Assembly: GCA_937923565.1 (NCBI GenBank)
Contig: CALDTX010000088.1
Span: 1 to 36,378, forward strand
Direction: 5' to 3'
Length of the DNA: 36,378 bases
Source of the DNA: an uncultured Granulosicoccaceae bacterium
GTDB lineage: Bacteria > Pseudomonadota > Gammaproteobacteria > Granulosicoccales > Granulosicoccaceae
Each line of letters starts with the position of its first letter. The first letter of the stretch is position 1. Shown in pieces: positions 23,775-32,913 of this stretch. The notes below the pieces were generated by a model, which saw only the letters and a list, made by a program, of their open reading frames with translations, did no database searches and was not told the DNA's origin. Both the position numbers and the translations under genes were made by a program.

Positions 23775-24739
23775 CCTGGCTTCCTCGACAGTATTTTCAA
23801 TACCTGCGATCTAGCCGGCAATTTCGTTAAACTAAACCCGAATAAAATCAGGATTAAATAAAAGAGGCTATCGAAACCGAATCTGGAACCTTCGTACCAG
23901 GCACCAATTGCAACTGCTAATGCCGGAAAAATAATAAAGACAAAAGACAACACATTAGGACTCATGTGCTTGAGCAAATAGAAATATGTGATGAACCCAC
24001 CCACTGACGCCACAATGCCTAAATAGAGCGTGGCTAGCACTGATCTTTCCGAGATCATCGACAACGAAGGTTGTTCAATAAATATACCGGCAATCGTTAG
24101 CAGTAAACCGGCTATTCCGATGGGTAATACATTAAACGTTAAAACGCTGATGGAACCACCATAGCGTTTCGTTAGAACGTACGATAATGCATGCATTATG
24201 GCGGCAACAAGAATGCAAAAAACACCAAGTAAGCGCGTGTGCTCCAGATGCAAACCTTGCGATCGGATGATCAGCATTAAGCCAAGAAAACCAACCAACA
24301 TACCGATTGATTGCGTAAACAGAATTTTTTCGTTGAGTATTAATGCTGAAAAAATAAGGATAAAAACCGGCATTGTGCTGAACAGTAAAGCCGTTAAGCC
24401 AGACGATACGTACAACTCACCAAAATTCAGCAGCCAATAAGGGACAGCAAAATAAAACAGCGTGGTAAAAATAAAAAAGATATTCAGCCTTTTTGGAAAA
24501 AAAATGGATTCGCCGCGAACTATTGCAAAAAGAAAAAACAGAGGGAACGCAACAAGAAATCTTAGGCCAGCTGACGTGAGGGGAGGAATTGACTCTACCG
24601 CTATACCGATACCAAGCCAGGTTGTTCCCCAGCAAACGCACACAACCGCATACAGAAATGGAATTACCAGTGCCTTATGAAAGCTAAACCTCGGTAATAG
24701 AAAAGAAACCTTCGCTAATGATTTGGGTTCAAGTTGCAT
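23771..24739 (-). CDS. EamA/DMT-superfamily exporter
   Basis: The 322-aa integral membrane protein has about ten predicted helices in two EamA repeats. The first repeat starts VIPFLYAVVCVCWGTTWLG and the second includes GVFCILVAAIMHALSYVLTK. EamA-type DMT proteins export small metabolites, and the founding E. coli member moves O-acetylserine and cysteine. Here it is the first gene of the sulfur operon, so export of cysteine, O-acetylserine or a product of the pathway is plausible; substrate is inference. The ATG at 24739 is preferred over TTG at 24745. A well-spaced promoter lies 42 nt upstream. Confidence 0.88.
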   Translation of the reverse strand: MQLEPKSLAKVSFLLPRFSFHKALVIPFLYAVVCVCWGTTWLGIGIAVESIPPLTSAGLRFLVAFPLFFLFAIVRGESIFFPKRLNIFFIFTTLFYFAVPYWLLNFGELYVSSGLTALLFSTMPVFILIFSALILNEKILFTQSIGMLVGFLGLMLIIRSQGLHLEHTRLLGVFCILVAAIMHALSYVLTKRYGGSISVLTFNVLPIGIAGLLLTIAGIFIEQPSLSMISERSVLATLYLGIVASVGGFITYFYLLKHMSPNVLSFVFIIFPALAVAIGAWYEGSRFGFDSLFYLILILFGFSLTKLPARSQVLKILSRKPG

Positions 24740-24780
24740 CAGCAACTGTCGCGATCAATTGTCTGCTCTGCTTAACAAAT

Positions 24781-24809
24781 ATATTATTGCAAGGTGTCAT
24801 TTGGTTCAA
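24781..24809 (-). promoter_or_regulatory. Putative promoter of the sulfur-cluster operon
   Basis: On the minus strand TTGAAC (24809-24804) and TAATAT (24786-24781) are separated by exactly 17 bp and lie 42 nt upstream of the EamA start codon. It lies within the shared gap with the divergent MocR-type regulator gene, where regulators of this class often bind. A TCAATG direct repeat (24828-24833 and 24837-24842, 9-bp period) lies nearby and may be an operator. Confidence 0.6.
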
Positions 24810-24861
24810 ATTCCCTTAGAATGACCGTCAATGTATTCAATGAAAGGATACGACTTTATTT

Positions 24862-26271
24862 ATGCATGTCAATAGCAAAATTGACAGAGTGTCAATTCTC
24901 AGAAAAGCGTTAACAGAAGGATCCGACCTTAAATACAAAAGGCTTTCGGCTCAACTAGAAGCGATGATTCGTGAAGGTCACTTTGCGCAGGGAGAAAAAC
25001 TTCCTACTCATAGAAGATTAGCAGACCAACTTAGCGTAACAGCGGGTACGGTCAGCAAAGCCTATTCTGAATTACACCTCAATGGTTTGGTGAATTCGCA
25101 CGTGGGCAGCGGTACTTATGTTGGCCCTATCGAGCATGGAAAAACGTTTAGTAACTTTGAAAACTATGAAGATTTTCCACGTGAGAATTTTGATCTAAGT
25201 AGAAGCTCTGCACTAACGCTAAAAGACAACCCTGTTTTCAGAAAGACTCTGGAACAAATGACGTTACGTCAGGATGTCATAACGCAAATGTCTCAATACG
25301 GGCCAGAACAAGGCTATGTTGAACATAGGAAAGCCGGTGCCAACTGGATCAGCCACCAGAGTTTCAAAGCATCTTACGACCAAGTCATTTGTACAAATGG
25401 CGCGCAACACGCGTTGTTTTGCATTCTACTCGCGTTATTAAAACGCGGCGATGCACTTCTGAGTGAAAGTTTTACCTACCCCGGCTTAATATCAGCTTGT
25501 CGTTCTTTGGGTATCAATATTATTGGTTTAGCCATGGACGATGAAGGCATTCTACCCAGCGCACTTGATGCGGCTTGCAAAAAGAACAAGGTAAGTGCGC
25601 TTTACTGTATGCCAACAATGCAAAACCCAACGACCGCTGTAATGAGTGAAGCTCGCCGTGTTGCAATTGCTGAAATATGCTTAAAACACAATATATTAAT
25701 TTTAGAAGACGAAGCACACGCGGTACTGGAAAAAGAGCGGCCACCACCAATAAGTTTTTACGCACCTGAAAGGTCAATTATCATTTCTAGTTTAAGTAAA
25801 GCCGTAGCAGCTGGAATTCGTGCCGGGTTTATTCATGCTCCTTCTACACTGGTTCAACGCATAAGCAGAGCTGTTCGCAGTACCTGCTGGATGCCAACAC
25901 CTATTGCTATGTCTGTGGCTTGCCACCTAATTGAAACCAACGCCATTAAGTCTTTACTGGATCTACAAATCAGCGAAATTAGTCGGCGAAAAAGCTTAGT
26001 CAGCCCCATGTTTCAGCATAAAAACGTTAAAACACACAAACACAGTCCGTACTACTGGATTGAAGTGCCTCATGGTTGGAGAGCGTCTGATATTGCAGAA
26101 GAAGCAAAACAAAAAAACTGTTTAGTCTCTACTGCAGAAGCTTTTGCCGTTGACCGACATCGAACCGCACCTTATCTGCGCGCCAGTGTCAGCAACCCAA
26201 CAGTTAGTGAACAAGGCATCGTATCGGGTTTTAAAATATTACTGGATGTATTAAATAACCCAGCAACTTGA
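24862..26271 (+). CDS. MocR-type GntR/aminotransferase-fold transcriptional regulator
   Basis: The 469-aa protein has an N-terminal winged-helix GntR domain (about residues 15-90: LSAQLEAMIREGHFAQGEKLP, then LADQLSVTAGTVSKAYSEL) fused to a fold-type I aminotransferase-like domain. The PLP lysine is Lys313 in IIISSLSKAVAAG. Such MocR proteins sense amino-acid or vitamin B6-type ligands through PLP and control adjacent genes. It is divergent from the EamA-led operon (122-bp gap), so it most likely regulates that operon and perhaps itself, with cysteine, serine or O-acetylserine as a possible ligand (inference). It ends 10 nt from the convergent xdhC stop, so a role in purine genes is less likely. 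A Shine-Dalgarno (GAAAGGA) lies about 13 nt upstream of the ATG, rather far. Confidence 0.92.
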   Translation: MHVNSKIDRVSILRKALTEGSDLKYKRLSAQLEAMIREGHFAQGEKLPTHRRLADQLSVTAGTVSKAYSELHLNGLVNSHVGSGTYVGPIEHGKTFSNFENYEDFPRENFDLSRSSALTLKDNPVFRKTLEQMTLRQDVITQMSQYGPEQGYVEHRKAGANWISHQSFKASYDQVICTNGAQHALFCILLALLKRGDALLSESFTYPGLISACRSLGINIIGLAMDDEGILPSALDAACKKNKVSALYCMPTMQNPTTAVMSEARRVAIAEICLKHNILILEDEAHAVLEKERPPPISFYAPERSIIISSLSKAVAAGIRAGFIHAPSTLVQRISRAVRSTCWMPTPIAMSVACHLIETNAIKSLLDLQISEISRRKSLVSPMFQHKNVKTHKHSPYYWIEVPHGWRASDIAEEAKQKNCLVSTAEAFAVDRHRTAPYLRASVSNPTVSEQGIVSGFKILLDVLNNPAT

Positions 26272-26281
26272 TTTATCGGCG

Positions 26282-27100
26282 CTAAAGGATTTTTAAAGCG
26301 GCTCGGTTCAGTTGATGGGCAGCATTCAACGCCAGTAATTCTGCGCTTACAGCCACGGCAATTTCCATGGGTAAATTGCCAGTGGCGTATGCTTGCCCAA
26401 TAGGCGTAATGAGTTTGCCTAATTCGTCACCTGTGAATTGTTGCTTACGCAGTTTGGAACGAAACTTCGCCGCCTTAGACTTTGACGCAATCAAACCACA
26501 AAAAGGAACTTCTGGTTTCGACAAAATTGCTTCAACTAAGTCGTAGTCCAATTCATGCGAATGCGTCATCACTAAGTAACTAGCCTGATCAGCGCATTGC
26601 TCTACTAGCTCAAACGGATTGTTACCCATTAACTCACCCAACAACACACCTTGCGCGGTTTCGCTACTGGGTAATTGGTCTAACCAGCTCTGTCTAGTAT
26701 CATAAAACGTTGCATGACAATCTAATTGGTGAACAATTTTAGCCAACGCTTGCGCCACATGCCCAGCACCGAAAACAATGAGCTCAAAGGCCTTTTTAGG
26801 ATGCAACTCATATTGCAGCTTTACACTACCACCGCAACATTGGGATAAAGCAGACCCTAGAATCAGCTTGTTGTGCCGAATCAGTGGAACGTTACTGTTT
26901 TCGGCGAGAATTGATCTGGCTGCGGCAATAGCTTCTAACTCTAACGCACCGCCGCCAATGGTGTCACTGGCATCGTGTTCAGTAACAACCATACGCGCAC
27001 CAACATCACGGGGCGTTGATCCATCAACCTCCACAATGCTGACAACCACGCAATCGATATTGCGGTTACAGGCATTATTGAGTGCTTGCAGCCAGCGCAT
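26282..27100 (-). CDS. xdhC: Xanthine dehydrogenase accessory protein XdhC
   Basis: XdhC binds molybdenum cofactor and helps insert it, in its sulfurated form, into xanthine dehydrogenase; it is not part of the final enzyme. The 272-aa protein has the family N-terminal motif DGSTPRDVGARMVV followed by DTIGGGALELEA. A C-terminal Rossmann-type part contains VFGAGHVAQALAKI. Later motifs YLVMTHSHELDYDL and PFCGLIASKSKAAKFR are standard. I start at ATG 27100, 4 nt after the xdhB stop; the TTG at 27139 would overlap xdhB by 35 nt and has no support. It is last in ade-xdhA-xdhB-xdhC. Confidence 0.95.
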   Translation of the reverse strand: MRWLQALNNACNRNIDCVVVSIVEVDGSTPRDVGARMVVTEHDASDTIGGGALELEAIAAARSILAENSNVPLIRHNKLILGSALSQCCGGSVKLQYELHPKKAFELIVFGAGHVAQALAKIVHQLDCHATFYDTRQSWLDQLPSSETAQGVLLGELMGNNPFELVEQCADQASYLVMTHSHELDYDLVEAILSKPEVPFCGLIASKSKAAKFRSKLRKQQFTGDELGKLITPIGQAYATGNLPMEIAVAVSAELLALNAAHQLNRAALKIL

Positions 27101-27104
27101 AAAA

Positions 27105-29432
27105 TCAAACCACACCCGTTTTATTGCTTTGTTCAGCAACTAAATCACACACTCGTAGAACCTCTTCCGGTGTTGCCGGTGCGTTCAAAGCAGGAAAAAC
27201 CTCGTGATTTGCGATGGAGGCTATGGCATCGCGGATAGCGCAAAAAACCGAAATGGCTAACATCAATGGTGGCTCACCCACTGCCTTTGAGCGAAATACC
27301 GTTGGAGCTTCATTCGGGCTGTTCTGCAATAAATCAACATTAAATTGTGTTGGAGCATCGCTGATCGCAGGTATTTTATAAGTTGCAGGCCCAACAGTTA
27401 ACAAACGACCTGCACCGTCCCATTTAAGCTCTTCACTGGTTAGCCAACCAAGACCTTGAATATAGCCACCCTCTATCTGCCCCCGATCGATAGCAGGGTT
27501 AATCGAATGCCCAACATCGTGCAAAATATCTGTACGCAATAATCGGGTTTCACCGGTAAGAGTATCTATGATGACTTCACTAACAGCTGCACCATTGGCA
27601 AAGTACAAAAACGGACTGCCACTTGCTGTTGTTCTGTCGTAGAAAATATTCGGCGTTTTATAAAACCCGGTAGCACTTAGCTGCACTCTCGCTAAATACG
27701 CTTCGTTTGCAAGCGCGGGCCATGTATAGTGTTGTTGCTTACTGCTCGCGTCTATCCCACTGACCACAACTTCATCGTTAAGGAACTGAATATTATGTTC
27801 CGAAACATTGTGTTTCTCAATCAGAAAATCTAACAGCCGTTGTTTGAGTTTATTCGCGGCATCCAACGCAGCCATACCATTTATATCGGTTCCCGAAGAC
27901 GCCGCCGTTGGCGATGTATTTGGTACCTTATCTGTTCTGGTCGCGCTAATAGCCACCCTGTCTAAATGCATACCCAACGTGGTAGCGACCACCTGAGCCA
28001 CCTTTACCATTAGACCCTGGCCCATTTCCGTGCCACCATGATTTAACATAACACTGCCATCATTATACAAATGCAACAAAGCACCACCTTGGTTCAGGTG
28101 GCTAACGGTAAACGAAATGCCGAATTTAACCGGCGTAAGTGCCAGCCCCTTTTTTAGAACCTGACTGTGTTGATTAAATTCACGTATGGCTATGCGACGT
28201 TTGCGATAGTTGGAAGTTGCTTCCAGTTCGTCAATAAGACGCGGCACTGAAAACGCATCTATTGTTTGTTTGTACGGCGTAATATTTCTGCTTCCAATAT
28301 CATACAAATTACTTTTGCGTACATCGAGCGGATCAAGTTTCAATTTAAACGCAATAGCATCGATAACCGCTTCCGCTGCCATCATTCCTTGTGGCCCACC
28401 GAATCCTCGAAATGCAGTATTCGACACGGTGTTGGTTTTACAACGAATTCCATCGATTAACACATTCGGCAAGTAATAGGCGTTATCGCAGTGAAACATC
28501 GCTCTATCGACAATGGCATCCGAAAGATCAGGGGAATTACCACATTGTCCGGCTAGTACATGATGAACGCCGACGATAACGCCGTTGTTATCGAAACCCA
28601 CTTCGTACTGGTTGTAAAACGGATGCCGTTTGCCGGTTAATATCATGTCTTGAGATCTTGATAATCGGCAGTTCACTGCACATTGATTTCGAACTGCAAA
28701 CAAGGCTGCAAAAACACAGCACGCTGTTGCTTGAGTCTCTTTACCGCCAAACCCACCCCCCATACGACGCGTTTCAACAGTGACGCTGTGCATGGTCAAC
28801 CCGAGTACACCTGCTACCAAATGCTGTGCTTCGGTGGGATTTTGATTAGAGGAATATACAGTTACACCACCTTGCTCTGTGGGTATCGCCAGTGCCACCT
28901 GCCCTTCAAGGTAAAAATGCTCCTGACCTCCAATATACATTTCTCCACTGATACGATGCGGAGCCGCATCTAAGGCCGCACTGACATCACCCCGCCTCAT
29001 TTGATGCGGCGGCCGCACATAATGCTTTTGATGCAGCGCAGCTTTTAAAGTGAGTATCGGTTCGTGTTCGGTGTAAGTTATCGACGCTTTGCGAACAGCG
29101 ATCTGTGCTTCTCGGTACGAACGAGCGGCCACCGCGAAGATCGCCTGCCCACAAAACTCCACCGTGGTGGATGTCAACAAGGGATCACCAGGGAAAACAG
29201 CGCCAATATCTTTTAAGTGGTGTAGATCTGATTCCTGCAAAACATCGACAACTCCTTCGCTACTTTTCACCGCCTGCAAGTCAATTGATTGTATTGCACC
29301 GGCGGCAATTTCAGCCATGCCAATAGCTACATGCAATTGCGCAGCTCTGGGAGGGATATCGTCTACATAGATTGCGCTGCCTGTTACATGGGCAGCAGCG
29401 CTATCGTGCTTTATGCCCTTACCTACCGACAT
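27105..29432 (-). CDS. xdhB: Xanthine dehydrogenase molybdopterin-binding subunit XdhB
   Basis: This large subunit holds the molybdenum active site that hydroxylates hypoxanthine and xanthine. The 775-aa protein begins with HDSAAAHVTGSAIYVDDIPP, typical of this subunit. It has cofactor-binding MGGGFGGKE and TAFRGFGGPQGM, and near the C-terminus KAVGEPPLMLAISV, where the Glu is the catalytic base. Length matches two-subunit (XdhA/XdhB) bacterial enzymes. Its ATG lies inside xdhA (14-nt overlap), giving translational coupling. All expected active-site motifs are present, so it should be functional. Confidence 0.97.
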   Translation of the reverse strand: MSVGKGIKHDSAAAHVTGSAIYVDDIPPRAAQLHVAIGMAEIAAGAIQSIDLQAVKSSEGVVDVLQESDLHHLKDIGAVFPGDPLLTSTTVEFCGQAIFAVAARSYREAQIAVRKASITYTEHEPILTLKAALHQKHYVRPPHQMRRGDVSAALDAAPHRISGEMYIGGQEHFYLEGQVALAIPTEQGGVTVYSSNQNPTEAQHLVAGVLGLTMHSVTVETRRMGGGFGGKETQATACCVFAALFAVRNQCAVNCRLSRSQDMILTGKRHPFYNQYEVGFDNNGVIVGVHHVLAGQCGNSPDLSDAIVDRAMFHCDNAYYLPNVLIDGIRCKTNTVSNTAFRGFGGPQGMMAAEAVIDAIAFKLKLDPLDVRKSNLYDIGSRNITPYKQTIDAFSVPRLIDELEATSNYRKRRIAIREFNQHSQVLKKGLALTPVKFGISFTVSHLNQGGALLHLYNDGSVMLNHGGTEMGQGLMVKVAQVVATTLGMHLDRVAISATRTDKVPNTSPTAASSGTDINGMAALDAANKLKQRLLDFLIEKHNVSEHNIQFLNDEVVVSGIDASSKQQHYTWPALANEAYLARVQLSATGFYKTPNIFYDRTTASGSPFLYFANGAAVSEVIIDTLTGETRLLRTDILHDVGHSINPAIDRGQIEGGYIQGLGWLTSEELKWDGAGRLLTVGPATYKIPAISDAPTQFNVDLLQNSPNEAPTVFRSKAVGEPPLMLAISVFCAIRDAIASIANHEVFPALNAPATPEEVLRVCDLVAEQSNKTGVV

Positions 29433-30909
29433 GGTCTATTACCTGTGTGCGCACCGAAGGGCTATTGACGTTTAGCCAGCAGCGTTTAACCAAATTAGCA
29501 GCAACTCGTTGGCGATAAGTTGCGCTTGCTCTGGCATCGCTAATGGGTGAGAAGTCTTCGGCTAAGGCTTTCTGGACGTTGGCAAGTGAAGAATCATCCA
29601 GAACTTTACCCACTAGAGCTACTTCTGCATTTGTTGCTCGCTTGGGTACTTCTGCCATTCCGCCGAAGGCAATTCGCGCTTTACGGACAAGCCCTTCGTT
29701 TAACTCAAGACTAAAAACGCCACATACGGCAGATATGTCGTCGTCTAACCGTTTACTAATTTTATAAACAAAGGTTGTTGACCCTGCAACAGGGATAGGA
29801 ATATGAATGCTTCTTATAAACTCATCGTTAGACAACGCTGTTTTTTTATAAGCAATGTAGAACTCTTCAAGCTTTAGCTGGCGAGACTGTTCACCACATT
29901 GAATACATAGACTGGCATCCATGGCTAACAATAACGGTGGCAGGTCTCCAATGGGAGATGCGTTTGCAATATTCCCGCCTATGGTTCCTTGGTTGCGTAC
30001 TTGTTCAGAACCAAAACGCAACATCATCGCTTTACTATTCGGCACTATTTTTTGTAATGCGTCCATACAGCGGTTTAACGAAACTGCAGCTCCAATAACC
30101 AGCGTATCAGCACTTTCTTTAATGCCTATTAGCTCCGGCACGTTCTTCAAATACAGAACGGTATCGATACTCTTTTGAAATTGCGTTACTTCCAAACCTA
30201 AATCGGTGCCACCGGCTAACAATCTGGCTTCAGGATAGTTAATACGCAAGTTCGCCAGTTCACCTAGGGAGCTCGGTAAATAAAACCGAGCATCCATCGG
30301 GGGATTCTCAACAAGTGAGTTTAATTTTTTTATGGTGGCTAGTTCTGCCTGCTCAAATTGATCTGGCTTGTAGAGTTGTAAGGCACTCAGCGCAGCTCGA
30401 CGAATAGGTGCATAGCCAGTACAACGGCATAAATTGCCACCCAGGTAGCGATCTATTAAGTGCAATAGTTCAGTCGGTGACTCGTTTATAGCATTGGCAG
30501 CTTCTGCTTTACCCAGCACAAGCGCTTGGCGGTTATGCACCAACGCAAACAAAGACATAATAAAACCCGGAGTGCAGAAACCACATTGCGAACCGTGCAG
30601 ATCAACCATTGTCTGTTGAACCACATGCAGTTGCTTATTCTGAGCCAGTGCTTCAACGCTAATAAGTTGTTTTGCATGCAAGGAACCCACAAACGCAATA
30701 CAACTGTTTATTGAAAAATAGTTTAATGTTGCCGTGCCATCAGTTGCAGGCTCAGCAACAACCACCGTGCAAGCACCACAATCGCCAGTGCCACAACCCT
30801 CTTTGGTACCGGTTTGTGCGGCATGCTCTCGAAGCCACTCTAAAACTGTGGTATCAGCCCGACTCTGCTCTAGCGTAATAACTTCGTTATGGTATAAAAA
30901 TCGTATCAT
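29419..30909 (-). CDS. xdhA: Xanthine dehydrogenase small subunit XdhA (FeS and FAD)
   Basis: This subunit passes electrons from the molybdenum centre through two 2Fe-2S clusters to FAD and NAD+. The 496-aa protein has the plant-type ferredoxin cluster cysteines 39, 44, 47 (EGCGTGDCGACTVV) and 70. A second cluster domain contains QCGFCTPGF and LCRCTGY. An FAD-binding domain follows (LLAGGTDLGLEV, and NIANASPIGDLPPLLLAMDA later). Its start ATG overlaps the ade stop (ATGA, 4 nt) and its end overlaps xdhB by 14 nt. The fused FeS-FAD subunit architecture is that of Rhodobacter/Pseudomonas-type XdhA. Confidence 0.97.
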   Translation of the reverse strand: MIRFLYHNEVITLEQSRADTTVLEWLREHAAQTGTKEGCGTGDCGACTVVVAEPATDGTATLNYFSINSCIAFVGSLHAKQLISVEALAQNKQLHVVQQTMVDLHGSQCGFCTPGFIMSLFALVHNRQALVLGKAEAANAINESPTELLHLIDRYLGGNLCRCTGYAPIRRAALSALQLYKPDQFEQAELATIKKLNSLVENPPMDARFYLPSSLGELANLRINYPEARLLAGGTDLGLEVTQFQKSIDTVLYLKNVPELIGIKESADTLVIGAAVSLNRCMDALQKIVPNSKAMMLRFGSEQVRNQGTIGGNIANASPIGDLPPLLLAMDASLCIQCGEQSRQLKLEEFYIAYKKTALSNDEFIRSIHIPIPVAGSTTFVYKISKRLDDDISAVCGVFSLELNEGLVRKARIAFGGMAEVPKRATNAEVALVGKVLDDSSLANVQKALAEDFSPISDARASATYRQRVAANLVKRCWLNVNSPSVRTQVIDHVGR

Positions 30910-32714
30910 GAGCCGCCAACAAATAAATCGGTCTTAGAAAACGTCGTTACATCAATAAGACCAATATCCGAAATACGTAATTCGGGAATAACAACCAAAG
31001 CAAGCAGCGAATGCTGCATATAGGCATTGTTTAGATCACAGCCGCAGGTTTGCATTGCTTCAACCATGCTCTGCGCTTTTTGTGCAACCGATTCTGCTCG
31101 CTCATCCGACATCAAACCTGCTATTGGCAATTCTATCAACGCGAGCTGCTCACCGTCTGCGTAAACAGTTACACCACCACCAACATCGCCTAACTTGTTA
31201 ACGGCTAAGGCCATTTGTTCATGGCAGGTACCAACAACAATCATGTGATGTGAGTCGTGCGCAACCGTAGAAGCAACCGCACAAGGAACAGTGTACTTAA
31301 ATCCCGATACAAAGCCGTTGACAACATTGCCTGTAGCGCGATGTCTTTCCACCAGCGCAATCTGACAAATATCGTTAGACAGATCCATGCCAACCAATGA
31401 GTTCTCAACAGTTAAAGTGGCTTGTAAGGCTTTAGTGGGTGCTTGGTTTTCGATAACACCGATAACGCGCACATCAACACTACCGCTCTGTTGCCCTTCA
31501 GGTGCAGCTATCTGAAAATCCTGGGCCTGATACCGTTTGCCCAAATGCACGGTATTTTTAGCACTGTCTGGGTAATGAGCCGCTGGAATATCGCATTGCA
31601 GTTGCGCATTTTCAGCCAATACTTCGCCCCTAGCGATCACCATATCGATAGGCAAAGTGGCTAAATCGCTACTGATAATAATATCGGCTAATCGCCCCGG
31701 ACTGATTGAACCCAGCTCGCGCTCCAAACCAAAATGTTGTGCTGTATTCAAGGTTGCCATCTGAATGGCAGTTATGGGTTTCAGGCCCTGCGCAATAGCA
31801 TGCCGGACTACTCGGTTCATATGCCCGTCGTTAACCAAGGTGCCGGAGTGTGAATCGTCGGTGCACAAAATAAAATTTCGAGAGTCGAGCCCAAGTTCGG
31901 TTATCGCTTTAACTTGCGGCGCAACGTCATACCATGCTGAACCCAATCGGAGCATGGCCCGCATGCCTTGTCGCACTCGGGCAACAGCATCTTCCAAACA
32001 AGTGCCTTCATGATCATCGGCTGGTCCACCAGCAACATAACCATGGAAGGCTCTACCTAAATCGGGAGAAGCATAATGACCACCCACTGTTTTATTGGCC
32101 AATTGTGCAGCAGCAATTTCGCCGAGCATGGTTTCGTCGCAGGCTGCAACACCGGGAAAATTCATGACTTCACCCAAACCAATAATATTGGGCCACGACA
32201 TCGCATGATTAACTTCGGCAACTCCGATTTGCGCGCCTGCATTTTCGAGCCCGGGGGCTGACGGCACACAACTGGGCATTTGAACAAATACATTGATGGG
32301 CATTTGCACGGCTTCATCGTGCATCAATTTGACACCCGGCAAACCGAGCACATTGCCGATTTCATGCGGGTCAATAAACATTGACGTGGTGCCATGAGGA
32401 ACGACGGCGCGGGTAAATTCGGTTACCGTAACCATACCGCTTTCAACATGCATATGAGCATCGCACAGGCCGGGCACCAGATAACGGTCAGCGGCCTCGA
32501 TAATTTGGGTTTTACTACCTTCAGTATGGGCGGCATCCGGGCCAACGTAGGCGATTCGACCATCAACAATGGCAATATCAGTATTCGGGATAATTTCGCC
32601 GGAATACACGTTAACCCATCGGCCTGAACGAATAACCGTATCAGCTGGGGTTCGCCCCATGGCGACATCAATGAGCTTTTTAGCGTTTTCGGCCCACGGT
32701 TTCACTTGTTGCAT
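30906..32714 (-). CDS. ade: Adenine deaminase (AdeC type)
   Basis: The enzyme deaminates adenine to hypoxanthine, the substrate of the xanthine dehydrogenase encoded next. The 602-aa amidohydrolase has the metal motif LCDAHMHVESGMVT, FIDPHEIGNVLG, DDHEGTCLEDAV, CTDDSHSGTLVNDGHMNR and a C-terminal adenine-deaminase domain with HDSHHMIVVG. Length fits AdeC (about 590). I start at the ATG at 32714 (MQQVKPWAENAKKLIDVAMG); the upstream TTG at 32771 adds 19 residues without support. It is the first gene of a coupled ade-xdhABC unit; the 199-bp gap to divergent typA should carry its promoter. It links adenine salvage waste to urate formation. Confidence 0.97.
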   Translation of the reverse strand: MQQVKPWAENAKKLIDVAMGRTPADTVIRSGRWVNVYSGEIIPNTDIAIVDGRIAYVGPDAAHTEGSKTQIIEAADRYLVPGLCDAHMHVESGMVTVTEFTRAVVPHGTTSMFIDPHEIGNVLGLPGVKLMHDEAVQMPINVFVQMPSCVPSAPGLENAGAQIGVAEVNHAMSWPNIIGLGEVMNFPGVAACDETMLGEIAAAQLANKTVGGHYASPDLGRAFHGYVAGGPADDHEGTCLEDAVARVRQGMRAMLRLGSAWYDVAPQVKAITELGLDSRNFILCTDDSHSGTLVNDGHMNRVVRHAIAQGLKPITAIQMATLNTAQHFGLERELGSISPGRLADIIISSDLATLPIDMVIARGEVLAENAQLQCDIPAAHYPDSAKNTVHLGKRYQAQDFQIAAPEGQQSGSVDVRVIGVIENQAPTKALQATLTVENSLVGMDLSNDICQIALVERHRATGNVVNGFVSGFKYTVPCAVASTVAHDSHHMIVVGTCHEQMALAVNKLGDVGGGVTVYADGEQLALIELPIAGLMSDERAESVAQKAQSMVEAMQTCGCDLNNAYMQHSLLALVVIPELRISDIGLIDVTTFSKTDLFVGGS

Positions 32715-32823
32715 GATCGTATACCCCAATTGTTTACGCACAGGCTCAGCAGTTATTGATACACAGCGCAAATATGGCCAGAAAAGTGCACTGAGCTTAA
32801 CCCTTAATGACGTCTAGGTCCGG

Positions 32824-32829
32824 TATACT
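32824..32829 (+). promoter_or_regulatory. Candidate -10 box for typA
   Basis: TATACT (32824-32829) is a near-consensus -10 hexamer 84 nt before the typA start. It is followed by the G/C-rich GCGGGTTTCG, a discriminator type seen at growth-rate-controlled promoters. I could not find a convincing -35 element at the right spacing, so the call is weak. Confidence 0.3.
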
Positions 32830-32913
32830 TGCGGGTTTCGCACCGCAAACCCTCAGCAAGTAACGGGCAGCATTATCAATTGGCGCACTTTAGTCGCGCA
32901 GCAGGACAAACCC

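Noticed and set aside
32831-32852. GGGTTT/AAACCC repeat before typA
   Set aside because: A 6-bp stem within a GC-rich stretch of a promoter region with no T-run; not enough to call a structure.
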